Source of the DNA: Aselliscus stoliczkanus
Lineage: Eukaryota; Chordata; Mammalia; Chiroptera; Hipposideridae
Direction of reading: 5' to 3'
Assembly (NCBI GenBank): GCA_033961575.1
Contig: CM066738.1
Span: 98,667,478-98,731,477, forward strand
DNA: 64,000 nt
Part shown: positions 34,890 through 45,029 of the stretch, one piece after another
How positions within the stretch are numbered: the first letter of the stretch is position 1
Layout of the letters: each line of letters begins with the position of its first letter
Made by a program: the position numbers and the translations under genes
The notes under the pieces: generated by a model
Seen by the model: only the letters and a program-made list of their open reading frames with translations
Told to the model about the DNA's origin: nothing
Databases searched by the model: none

Positions 34890-36025
34890 AAGAAAAATGT
34901 TTTTAAATGCCTGCTTCAGATTACTCTCATAGCAGTATGTAGCAAAAACTCCTCAAAAGGAAACCCTACAGAGTATTCTTAAGTCATAGCATATTGGGAT
35001 CTCAATATGCCTCATTTTAAATACAATATTTGAATAAAACAGAAGAAGCAGCTGTAAGTTACAGACTAGAGTCTAATATGGAAATCCACTTGCCTCTTGA
35101 GTTTACACCGTGAAGGTCTGAAAGGTGCTGATCATCTTCAGATGCAAACTAGCTAATCTTATCTTACATGTAGTACATCTACAATGGAAATATTTCAAGG
35201 GCCGCTCTGATCTGTCTACCACAAGGAAGAGAGAAAAAGCTGGAGAAGACTGAGAAAAAGGTAATTAGAATTATCAAGCTCATAGAGCAACTTTATATGA
35301 GGCATGAATAAAAAAAAAATTAGAGAAGAAAGAACTTTAAAAAAAAAAAGACCAAACTGTATATCAATATTCATAAAGTACTTGTTAAATGCAGGCCTTG
35401 AGCTAAAATAAAATCCTAAAGATACGAATAGTGGAACATTAGCTTTCACATTAAATCCTGGAATAGGAAACATTTCCTCCATTTCTTGAAGTTTGAAGCA
35501 ATTGGTTTAAGGAAAATAAAAAGAAATCCTATTTATACAAACCAATCTATACATAAACACCCTTTTCCTAAAGGATTTGTCAAAATGTGTCCCATAGTAT
35601 TAATAGGTCTCAAACTAAAAAAAGGATTCCACGATTCACCCATTTGGCATTCATTTTCAGTGATTTTGATATGCTATAGTGCAGTTACTCTTTACAAGAA
35701 TATGCAGTATTTTATAAACTTCTCTGATCACACAGTGGTGTTTTGAGACCATATCTTATTTAAATGTTGATTCAAAAAATCACATTTTAGGAACTGTTCT
35801 TAGAGATGATAGATACACAATTCAAAGGAGAATTTAGTGAAATTAGTTTTAATAAAGAATTTAGTTTTAATAAAGCATTAACCTGTGAGTCTGATGACCT
35901 AAAACTGCCCCTAAATTTAGGTTAGCTTCTAAATTTTCCCAGTGGATTTAAAATTAGGTATGTATTTAGATTATGTATCACTGAGATTTAAGGAAAAAAT
36001 AGATTTAAAAAATATTAACAGCTCA
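34890..36025. other. Unique sequence
   Basis: AT-rich; no repeat or gene recognised. Confidence 0.5.
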
Positions 36026-36029
36026 TCTA

Positions 36030-36205
36030 ATACCTTTACACACACTATCAATTAGTATCTTCCCAACTGTGTTTTTTAGGCAGGTATCATGAAACTATGA
36101 TTCAGAGATGGCCAATTATTTCCCCATGATCACACAGTTTGTAAGCAGAGAGGCTGGAACTTAATCCCAGGACTTTTGATTGCACATTTTGTATTCTTTC
36201 ATTGC
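36030..36205 (-). repeat. MIR SINE
   Basis: Antisense MIR order: ttttaggcaggtatcatgaa, actatgattcagagatggcc, ccatgatcacacagtttgta and gctggaacttaatcccagga. Confidence 0.8.
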
Positions 36206-36293
36206 AATCATTCTTGAGATTAAAGGAGAGATAGCATAGCTTTTCCACTAGTTCAGAACTTGCTCTGAAATTTTGTTTATTGCAATCCCTTTA

Positions 36294-36313
36294 TAGATAG
36301 ATAAGATAGATGG

Positions 36314-36360
<47 letters not shown>
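36294..36360. repeat. (GATA)n microsatellite
   Basis: About 16 units, slightly interrupted at the left. It directly abuts the following MITE. Confidence 0.95.
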
Positions 36361-36571
36361 CCGGGGGTGCCAAAAAAGTGTATACACATTTCAAAAGATG
36401 TTATCTATATATTACTTTTTGAAGTTGAATTGAGCAACTAACAATGTGTAGTATGATGTTCACTCAAAAGATGGTGTTAATCAAATGAATGCTAGCTTCA
36501 TTCATTGTATTACAATTTTAATACAGTTCTTTTCCTTTCTTAAAATGTATATTCATTTTTTTGGTACCCTA
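36358..36571 (-). mobile_element. TA-flanked MITE family 2, copy 2
   Basis: ccgggggtgccaaaaaagtg at the left and ttcatttttttggtacccta at the right. The middle (gatggtgttaatcaaatgaa) is the reverse complement of copy 1. TA at both ends. Confidence 0.85.
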
Positions 36572-36772
36572 TGTATATATACATGCTCATGAGAAACCCA
36601 AATCTTCCTATGGTCAGTTTAGATACCTTTACGTCTTGCCTTATGCATAATACAGAATTTCATCCTCAGCTATACCCCAAGGAGTAGTGTGGAATTTTAA
36701 CAATATCTGATTATACTGGAGTAATTAATACATTAATACATTCATGGGAGGAAACACAGACCTGACTCCTTT

Positions 36773-36960
36773 TATTGGGCTTAACAAAACCCAAAGCGAC
36801 TTTCACAAAGCAAATTTTTCCCTTTTAACTTCTAAACCCATGTGCACTTTAAAGGAAATTTAATACACATGTTTCTAAGTCATTTGCACTTAATTAATCA
36901 AATGTTTGGTAAGAGCTATTTGATTTCCTAGAAGCCTTGGGATACTTTTGTTTATAGGAT
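36773..36960 (+). repeat. Unclassified old repeat, copy B, with a stem-loop head
   Basis: ttgggcttaacaaaacccaa (36775-36794) folds like the head of copy A, with one mismatch. It is followed by tttttcccttttaacttcta, ggaaatttaatacacatg and a tttgatttcctagaagcctt block. It is collinear with 17586-17765, same orientation. Confidence 0.7.
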
Positions 36961-37163
36961 TTTAAAGCTCCCTTCTTGCTTTAACGAGTATGTTTCATCT
37001 TGTAAGGTTCTCCACTGAATTTAAGCCACAAATGACAAATTTAGGATCCCTAATCCTGGATATTTCCCAGGGAACATCTCCCAGATGACTCTTCAAAGAT
37101 CAAACTTTCCTTGACTTCTATGCCATAACACTATCACAGAAACGAACCTCTATCTTTTTCTTT

Positions 37164-37595
37164 TTTACAAAAAAAGATTTTATTGGGGAATTAGGGGAGG
37201 GGAACAGCATTGGGGAATCAGGGAAGGGGAACAGACAAATTGCTGTCCTTTTGTTCTTCAGTCTAGTTGCGGAGGACATTGCTTCACTGGCCCATGTTGG
37301 TATTGTGATCATTGTGGTCTTCCCGGGTGAGGCAGATCGATCACCGGCCTCTGGATGGTCGCTCACCGCAGCTATTGGCAGCTCACGCTGGCTGCCGGCA
37401 GCTCACTGTAATCCATGGCAGCCCACTGCAGCAGGGCCTGCAGCCTACACCATCGCCGAGGCTCGCACAGCCCAGCTCCAGGTGGAGCTGTTGTTAGCTG
37501 TAGAGGGCAGTGTCACTGGCCCTCATATGTGGGATCCGAACCCCAGCCGCTGGCGTTCCAAGCCAGCTTTTAACCAATGCGCCACTCGGCTGGCC
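37164..37595 (-). mobile_element. Long tRNA-derived SINE, copy 2 (about 432 bp)
   Basis: A 14-bp TSD (ctatctttttcttt) lies at 37150-37163 and 37596-37609. Same head, body and tail as the 15.8-kb copy. The tail is partly duplicated (two ttggggaat[c/t]... blocks at 37183-37226), making it slightly longer. Confidence 0.9.
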
Positions 37596-37609
37596 CTATC
37601 TTTTTCTTT

Positions 37610-38160
37610 ATATTTGTCATTTTTGCTGTGGAGGCCTGTTAATAGCTAGGCCTCCCTGCCTTTGTAGGGTTAATCACAAAACATCTTGTCCTTGAAATCA
37701 ATTCTCCATTTTTTCAGCATTCTTTCCAACATTTCCTGACAAAAGCTAGTTATGTCCATAGCAACATGATTAGCTATTAATTCATCAGCTCCTTCTAAAA
37801 CTCTCATTCTTGCTTTGAGCCTATAATAAAATAGCATAAAAGGAGAAAAGAAAAAGAAAATCATGTGATTTTGCTACCTAACAGAAAAATGACAACTGCA
37901 TTTCCTGTTAGAGAATTGAGAGTTTGATGTCTTTCAGAATCAAGCATTTTTCAGAAGGTCTAGGGAAAGATGCCTCAGGATATAGCATTGTTAACAATTG
38001 TATTAAAAATGGCTATGAGTTTAAGTTGAGTTGCTCATGTAGTATGGTAATAATTAGAAAGGATCCTTTCTATACTATTTTTATAACTACTTTTGCCAAA
38101 ATTCTTTAGATAATTCTTCCAGATTACAGTAGTCATTAATCAATGTTAGCATTAATTTTA
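37610..38160. other. Unique sequence
   Basis: No repeat or gene recognised. Confidence 0.5.
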
Positions 38161-38164
38161 AATG

Positions 38165-38265
38165 TCATTAATAAAAACAAATGTTTACTTACTATGTGCT
38201 GTAAGCTGTAGTATCTCGTTTTGTCCTCATAGCTACTCTTTGAGGAAGATGTTATTATCATGCCA
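38165..38265 (-). repeat. MIR SINE fragment
   Basis: aaatgtttacttactatgtg, ttgtcctcatagctactctt and gaggaagatgttattatcat match the antisense MIR 3' half. Confidence 0.65.
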
Positions 38266-38269
38266 ATGC

Positions 38270-39120
38270 ATTATTGTGGCCTGAAATGCCACCAGAATGC
38301 TTACTGTTGGTTTCTTGCAGAAAAATACCTCATCATCTTCATTAAAGAACACAAAACTTTTGATAAGAGACTGGTCCCCAAGCTTAGAAGTCATTTCTCC
38401 AAGGCAATAAGTTTAAATAATTTCAAAGAAGTTATTTCTTTAAAATTATTAGAAGGGTCCAACTAGCACAAGTGTTCACATATTTTCTCAAGATATTTTC
38501 TGAGGATCAGGAAAATTTAAAACAGGAAGGCAGAGAACAGTCTAGAAGTGGAACTTTTGTTTTAAGAGAAAAAGACCAAGTAGCTGGAATAGATAATGTG
38601 TTCTCAAATGATCTTGTACCATAATACTGGTTATTTACTAATCTGTTATGCAGTCAACTCATACCCCTCCCAATTCCTCTTCCTTTCCCCTAACAAATTC
38701 TAGTGTGCTGAGAAAAATAAGGTCATCCTTGTTTAGCTAATTTGCCAACTTGTTTTGAATGGGGTGTGCAAAGCAGAGGACAGGAGCTGAGTTGCAGAGA
38801 CAATGGGTAACTGATGGTGAGGGATGGGACCTTTTGGAGGTTGTGGGGAAAACAAGATTGTAAAAGATGAGAAATGGGTGGAACAAATCAAATGTGGTGG
38901 GAAGCTCAGAGTTGTCTGATCATGAAAAAGAATTTTGTGTTCTGGGTGGTATTTTATGTGTTTCTTCTTCCCACCTCTACATGAGATGTTAAGTCAAAAC
39001 ATTTACCTCATGTAGTCTGGAGTTGGAGCTTTAGTGTGCACTCATGAGCTGGATTCTGCTTCAAACCAGGTGCAGGGTAAGAATAGAGGTTGCTCAGAAT
39101 GAGCCATACACACAGGAATT
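38270..39120. other. Unique sequence
   Basis: No repeat or gene recognised. Confidence 0.5.
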
Positions 39121-39124
39121 ACAA

Positions 39125-39420
39125 ACTCATTTAACATATTTATCAGGTGCCTACTCTGTGTATGCTAGATACTGGGGATACTGTGTGGTTAAGACATTGT
39201 TTATGTCCCCAAGACACTTATAGTCATGTGAAGATCATGGACTTGTAAATAGGCAAATGTAATGTAGCATGTGATGGGTTAAGTAGATAAATGCAGGGTG
39301 CTGGGGAACATCAGTGGAGGATGCCACTGCCATAGCAACAGACGGATGTAGGAAATGGGAACTTTGGTGTCAGGAAGTTGAGAGAGACTCGATCTACATC
39401 GGAAGATTCTCTGAAGACAA
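39125..39420 (-). repeat. L2 LINE 3' region
   Basis: atcaggtgcctactctgtgt, gctagatactggggatactg and gtccccaagacacttatagt, then a gcagggtgctggggaacatc block: the antisense L2 tail order. Confidence 0.7.
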
Positions 39421-39429
39421 AAGGGTTGG

Positions 39430-39700
39430 TGATAAATTTGGAGGCCTGTGGGGACTGAAATTTTAAAATTTCTATCTTGGAGAATCAGAGAGAATAACTA
39501 GAGATAGATGTAAAATTGCGACCAGCCCCAAACTAAGGCTTAGCTGATATGTGGTGGCACAAATCTGTACTCTTTTCTGACATATTTAATAGCCTTTAGC
39601 AACCACAGAGTAGATCTGCAAAACACTGTCCTTCACCTGGTTGGTTAAAAAGTGCTTTAATAGAGAGGGGTTTTCCATGTGCCCAGTGAGGGTATGTGCA
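39430..39700. other. Unique sequence
   Basis: Nothing recognised. Confidence 0.45.
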
Positions 39701-39710
39701 TGGACTAGGT

Positions 39711-40042
39711 GAGCTAGGGGTCGGCAAACTTTTGAGACGGAAGAGCCACCAGGGGTCACCAAACTGTGGCTTGCAAGCCACATGCGGCTCTTTGGGTATG
39801 TCCACGTGGCTCTGAAGTAAAATTGAAAATGAAAATAAAACTATCATAGTTTCATTTATAAAATTTTTAAAGGATATTATTCACATAATGGTGATTATAT
39901 AAAAATATATTTATGGCACTCTAATAATTTTTACATTGTTGTGAGGGACAGGATCGGCTCTTCCAGGGGTCTGCAAACTTTTGAGATGGAACGTACCCAA
40001 AGAGCCACATGTGGCTTACGAGCCACAGTTTGCTGACTCCTG
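39711..40042 (-). mobile_element. Non-autonomous hAT-type MITE, copy 2
   Basis: Reverse-complement counterpart of 11120-11448, including attcacataatggtgattat and tgaaaatgaaaataaaacta. Possible 8-bp TSD gactaggt (39703-39710) / gactaggc (40043-40050), which would leave three extra bases at the left end. No coding capacity. Confidence 0.8.
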
Positions 40043-40265
40043 GACTAGGCCATGGGTTAGGTAGGGGTAGGAAAGGCTGGTTTCTTTTACTGTGGTGGTG
40101 ACCAAGGGATGTTAGGCTGAAGTTTGTGGCATTAAGAAGAGTCATGAAAGCCCACTCATCTCCTCCTTGGTCTATAACTCAACACAATAAAATCACATGA
40201 TGCAACACTGACCAAAAAAAAACACATATCTACTCTTAGGGTTCACAAGGATTTTCATCACTCCC

Positions 40266-40634
40266 TGTCTTAGTCAGTTCAAACTATAACAAATTACCGT
40301 AGACAAACATTTATTGAACAACAAACGTTTATTTCTCACAGTTCTGGGGTTTGGGAATTCCAAGGTCAAGGAGCTGGCAGATCAGATATCTAGAGAGGGC
40401 CTCCTTCTTGGCTTGTAGATGGGTTCCTTCTCATTTTGTGATCACACCGTGGAGCTCAGAGAGAAGCAAGCTCTCTTGGGACTCTTATAAGGTCATTAAT
40501 CCCATTAATCAGATCTCCAGCCTCATCTAATGCTAAGTACCTCCCAAAGACCCGGCATTCTAATAGCATTACATGGGGGTGGGTATGGTTTCAACATATG
40601 AACTTTTGGAGTTATAAACATCCTGTCTATAATA
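40266..40634 (-). mobile_element. MLT1-type (MaLR) solo LTR
   Basis: Antisense MLT1: tgtcttagtcagttcaaact, gtttatttctcacagttctg, tcttataaggtcattaatcc, ctaagtacctcccaaagacc and ggtttcaacatatgaacttt. Possible imperfect 5-bp TSD ctccc / cttcc. Confidence 0.8.
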
Positions 40635-40664
40635 CTTCCCTTGCTTGTGTGTTGGAAAACAAGG

Positions 40665-41125
40665 CCACCACAGAAACCTTTAGATGATAGGATAAAGATG
40701 TGTTACACATACACAATGGAATACTACTCTGCCATAAAAAAGATGAAAAGATGAAATACTGCCATTTGCAACAACATGGATGGATCTTGAGATTATTACG
40801 CTAAGTGAAATAAGTCAGACAGAAAAAGTCAAAAGCTGTATGACATCACTGATATGTGGGATATAAAACCAAAAGCAACAAAGGAACAAGACAAAAAAAA
40901 ACACAAAATCTCATAGACACAGAAAAAGTTTAGTGGTTACCAGAGGTTAAGTGGGAAGGGGAGATGGTAGAAGACAGTAAAGGGGATCAAATATATGGTG
41001 ATGGAAGGAGAACTGACTCTGGGTGGTGAGCACACAATGTGATATAGAGATGTATTATAGAATTGTACACTTGAAACCTATGTAATTTTACTAACCATTG
41101 TCAACTCAATAAATTTAATGAAAGG
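40665..41125 (+). mobile_element. L1 LINE 3' end
   Basis: Sense L1: cacaatggaatactactctg, caacaacatggatggatctt, aagtgaaataagtcagacag, ttagtggttaccagaggtta, agaattgtacacttgaaacc and caataaatttaatgaaagg. Only the ORF2 end and 3' UTR are present (5'-truncated). Confidence 0.9.
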
Positions 41126-41132
41126 AAGAAAA

Positions 41133-41134
41133 AA

Positions 41135-41206
<72 letters not shown>

Positions 41207-41208
41207 AA
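41133..41208 (+). repeat. (GAAA)n microsatellite
   Basis: About 18 gaaa units directly after the L1 3' end, probably from its A-tail. The 64-codon Lys/Glu-rich frame over it is an artefact. Confidence 0.95.
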
Positions 41209-41214
41209 CCCGAT

Positions 41215-42040
41215 GTGAAGAGGTTGGCAGTTTCATACATTTGAATGGAAACATAACTGTGTCATCATTTTTTCTTAATTTAAAAATGTTAGAAGTCCCT
41301 TTTGTTGGTTAGATTAAATTGTATGAGGACACTACATGGTGCAACTCCATGAAAATAAGTCTTCGAAAGCCATTCAAACAGTGCAGGCGCGCCGCTCAGC
41401 CTGTCATCAGCACTACATGGCTCTTGACTCCCCAAGTCTAGAAGAGAGACAAAACATTCTGTAATTGGAGATTGTTTTGAATTAGTTTTAATTTGATTAG
41501 TAATACCCCACAAGGCCACACTAGTATATAGAGATTATGTACAGTTAAAGCTGTGATCAATTAGGTCTAAATTGCTAGTCCATTAAGAAGCACTAACAAG
41601 AACTCTGATTTTCAAAGTTTTTTTTCCCCTTAATCTTTCCCTAGCACTCCTCATGATGACAGACAAAAGCTCTTCTATAACTCCCATATTATGCCCCAAA
41701 TTTAGACAAATCCATTTGTTTTTATTATTTAGGAGCATGCAACCAGATATCCTAGGTATAAATAATGTTTAAAAACCTTTGCAAATGCAACACACTTTCT
41801 TTTTTTATCACCATCATAAAACCAATAAAAATAATCATCAGAATGGCTTTAGCAATCCAGAATATGCAGACCATGTGTGGACTACAAGGACCTATCATCT
41901 CTGTATAAATTGGGTACAAATGTTCTCAGATTAGTTGTAAAAGTTTCAGAGCAGTGTCTTCAAAGAGCACTTGAACTTTAAAGATATGAAGTGAGAAATA
42001 GCAATGTAGAAAAATTCTGACTTCAAAACTACACTTTATC
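41215..42040. other. Unique sequence
   Basis: No repeat or gene recognised. Confidence 0.5.
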
Positions 42041-42042
42041 CA

Positions 42043-42100
42043 TTTTCTTTTCTCCTCTCTTCTCCCTCTCTCCTCTCCTTCTCTCCCTCTCTCCCTCTCA
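42043..42100. repeat. CT-rich low-complexity tract
   Basis: ttctccctctctcctctcct and similar; nearly pure pyrimidine. Confidence 0.85.
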
Positions 42101-42149
42101 TAATAAATCCAGAAAGTATACCTGCCAGAGGAATTTTCAGGAATATGTT

Positions 42150-42460
42150 TGGCTTCTTGTCAGGCCTTGTATCTCCATCCAGGGCAAAAATGTCTCCTAT
42201 CTTTTCCAGTGAAATCTTCCCAAGCCATCAAGGCACAGGTCGTATGCCACCTTCTCCAAGAAGCTATCCAAGTTCAACCCAGAAAATGGACCTCTAAACT
42301 CCCATAGATGTTTATTCACTGGGCCCCTTATAGTTATGGTGTGATTTTCCTCTTTGTCTTAGTTGCCCTGCCCTCCACGGTGTATATTACTTTCTATACT
42401 CCAGAGTATTTGGCATGGTATCCTGAACCCAGAAGAAGGCACCAATAAACATTTACTGAA
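42150..42460 (+). repeat. L2 LINE 3' region
   Basis: gtatgccaccttctccaaga, agctatccaagttcaaccca and tcttagttgccctgccctcc, ending caccaataaacatttactga: the sense L2 tail order. Confidence 0.65.
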
Positions 42461-42469
42461 AATTTATCA

Positions 42470-43375
42470 ATGATTTCAAGGATGCTCTCTAAAGCTGTCA
42501 TTAAGAGTAGACGTTTAACACAGCCCTAGTAGAAGTTGATATTTAGAAGAACTTGTCTTAAACCTTTGATAATTTATGAAATCTTACTTTTGTGGGGCTA
42601 AGTCTTAAATGTGAGAATTTTATATATATTTTGTGTGTGATAGAAAATAAAAGATCCCAGGCAATAGTTTATATTTGATTATATATCCTATAAGAGAGCA
42701 CCTTGTAGGCAACTGTACACAGATAAAGCAAAGAGCAAAGGGATTGAAGGTGATAGAAAACAGGAAGCTTGTTTGGCTGTGGGCTGTGATACATCAACAA
42801 TGACTGCTTTTCAGCTTCAAGACTCTGTCTTTATTTAATAGCAAATGCTCAATAAATGGTAACAATAATCATTTGAATTGCTGGAAGGGGACACTGATAA
42901 AGGAGCCAAGGGTAATACCTTCAGACCAGGAATAATAAGATTAGGGCTTTAATTCCACCACCATTCCACTGCAATTTTTGTTTGTTGTAGTTGTAAAATA
43001 AAGTAATATTCGCTTCTCTTGTTTGACGTGTTTATATAAATCTAAGGGTCTATTATCATTGAAATTCAGTAGGGGAGGCAGACAAGAAGTGACCTTGGCA
43101 AGTCCGGACAAGAAAGGTCAAAGGGAGGAGCAGAGGTCCAGACAGAAAAATGTCCCAATAGAGGTAACAAAAGCAGAAAGCTGTGGAGGGTGCTCAGATG
43201 AGGCCTGCATTTCATCCCTAGCTGTCCCATTTCACTTTGTTGATATTGCTTCCCTTATTTTAGATTCTGTTTCTCTAATTCTTGGAGTCTAAAGATCAGG
43301 GAAGAAGAGGGAATTAAGGTAAAGTGCGTGGGAAGAAATTATGAATGATTTGAATTGGCAAGAACTTTAGTAATT
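42470..43375. other. Unique sequence
   Basis: No repeat or gene recognised. An 89-codon frame at 43023-43292 is not protein-like. Confidence 0.5.
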
Positions 43376-43378
43376 GCG

Positions 43379-43700
43379 TAGGGGTCAGCACACTTTTTGT
43401 GCAAAAGGCCAGATGGTAAATACTTCTGGCTTTTTGGACCCTGTATCTGTGTTATAATTACTCATTTCTGCCATTTTAGTGGAAAAGCACTAAATACACA
43501 AATGAATTGGTGTGACTATGTTCCAATTAAACTATTTATGACAGTGAAATTTGAATTTCTAATAATTTTCACATGTGACATGTTTTTCTTCTTTTGGTCT
43601 TTTATCAATGACCTAGAAATGTGGAAGCCATTTTCCAGATTATACAGAAGCAAGCAACAGACCAGATTTGCCCATAGACCATAGTTTGCAAATTTCTCCT
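43379..43700 (+). mobile_element. hAT-Charlie-type DNA transposon fossil
   Basis: ggggtcagcacactttttgt, aaaggccagatggtaaatac, ggtgtgactatgttccaatt and accagatttgcccatagacc, ending in tagtttgcaaatttctcctg: the order of the well-known non-autonomous Charlie family with 'ggccagatagtaaatatttt'. Exact subfamily not assigned. Confidence 0.75.
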
Positions 43701-43704
43701 GGTC

Positions 43705-43780
43705 TCATTCTGCCTCCTTATTTACAAACGTAGAATGGAGAAACGAGTTGCCTAAGGTCACACAGCAAGTGTCAGGGGCA
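43705..43780 (-). repeat. MIR SINE fragment
   Basis: acgtagaatggagaaacgag, then ttgcctaaggtcacacagca, is antisense MIR core. Confidence 0.6.
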
Positions 43781-43789
43781 TTTTCCTCT

Positions 43790-44255
43790 CCTGAAAAGAC
43801 TTGTTCTTTTCATTTTTAAAAACAAAGAGAAAGGACATATTAATAGAGACTAGTTCTAGATGTTGGATTGTTGAAAATATAAAATGGTGGATTGGAGAAG
43901 AGAATTGTATGTTCTAGGACATATTTGAGATTGTGGACATTAGAGACCAATGGGGCATCTGATGAAGTAAATATTCCTGTTGGTGAAAATACTCTGACCT
44001 GCCACTTATTAGAAACCTCACCAAGATAGCAGCTTCAAGACCATGCAAATTTCTCTCTTTAGCAGAGAGAAAGACTTTTTTTAAAATGATGCCAAGAATA
44101 TACACAAGGTGATTCTAACTCCTAAACGAACACCGAGATCTGCCCTCTAAAAATAAGATTTCATAAGTTATAAGTGATTTTATAGAATTTCCTCTAATTT
44201 TATGTAAATTTCTCTAAACATTAACTCTTACCTAAGTGTATGTGGTTAAACAGCT
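43790..44255. other. Unique sequence
   Basis: Nothing recognised. Confidence 0.5.
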
Positions 44256-44605
44256 ACTGTTTTTTTTTTTACATTTAATTCTTTTATTGTGAAATAAACA
44301 TTTTTTTTAAAAAAAATTAGTTTCAGGTGTACAACGCAGTGCAATAGTTATACTTTTTACCCCTCAAAATGACAACCTCCCGCCCCCAATTTGCCACCTC
44401 ACTCTCCCCACCATATCATACATATCTATTACAATTCCCTTGACTCCCTTCCACAGTATACTCCACATCCAATGACTATCTATGTATTCAATTACAGTTG
44501 GCATACAATATTATACAACATCAGCTTCAGGTGTACAGAGCAGTGATCAAGCCTCTACTCCATCCATGAAGTGGTCTCCCTAACAAGATGCGTGACCATC
44601 TGACT
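44256..44605 (-). mobile_element. Probable L1 3' UTR, antisense
   Basis: A T-run is followed by ttagtttcaggtgtacaacg, ccaccatatcatacatatct and tcagcttcaggtgtacagag, a layout seen in antisense L1 3' UTRs of several laurasiatherian lineages. The [a/c]ttcaggtgtaca motif occurs twice, about 210 bp apart. Confidence 0.55.
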
Positions 44606-44609
44606 TGTT

Positions 44610-44900
44610 TACAGTTTTAGAGAACACTATTTTTATTCATTGCTTTAGATGGAACATTCCTTTAATACCTAATCTTTTTAGAGAAACTGGAGGTAAAAGG
44701 CTGCCCCAAAATACGTTGCTAGTTAGTAATTTGGCAACTGTGGTGCTGCCTGACATTGAGTTAAAGATTTCTTTCAAGATTCCTTCTTCTTCAAATATTT
44801 CTGATCTAGTCAGCCCAGGCAGAACAGAGGCTGTTCACCAAGGTGTCTTGAAGGTAATTATTTTACATATGATCGTGTATTTGGATGCAGTCCTCATGGC
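44610..44900. other. Unique sequence
   Basis: A 148-codon frame (44605-45051) starts at the edge of an L1 and runs into a MIR. Not a gene. Confidence 0.5.
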
Positions 44901-44904
44901 CAAG

Positions 44905-45025
44905 GGTGTAGGGTGCTGTTACCACCATTTGACAGGTGAAGAAATTGAAGTTCATACAGATGAAGCAGATCCCATAGCTAGTGAGACTTGGGAAAGGACT
45001 CTAGTAAAGAGGACTTTAACTCCAC
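44905..45025 (-). repeat. MIR SINE fragment
   Basis: caccatttgacaggtgaaga, aattgaagttcatacagatg and catagctagtgagacttggg are antisense MIR. Confidence 0.6.
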
Positions 45026-45029
45026 AGAG

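Noticed and set aside
36294..36360. Regular GATA repeats as a CRISPR-like array
   Set aside because: Simple tetranucleotide microsatellite without spacers.
37251..37649. 132-codon plus-strand frame
   Set aside because: Antisense of the second long SINE copy.
41118..41312. Lys/Glu repeat protein
   Set aside because: Translation of a (GAAA)n microsatellite.
43379..43700. Third copy of the bat hAT MITE
   Set aside because: Ends look similar (ggggtcagca), but the interior matches the older Charlie-type element, not the 11.1-kb family.
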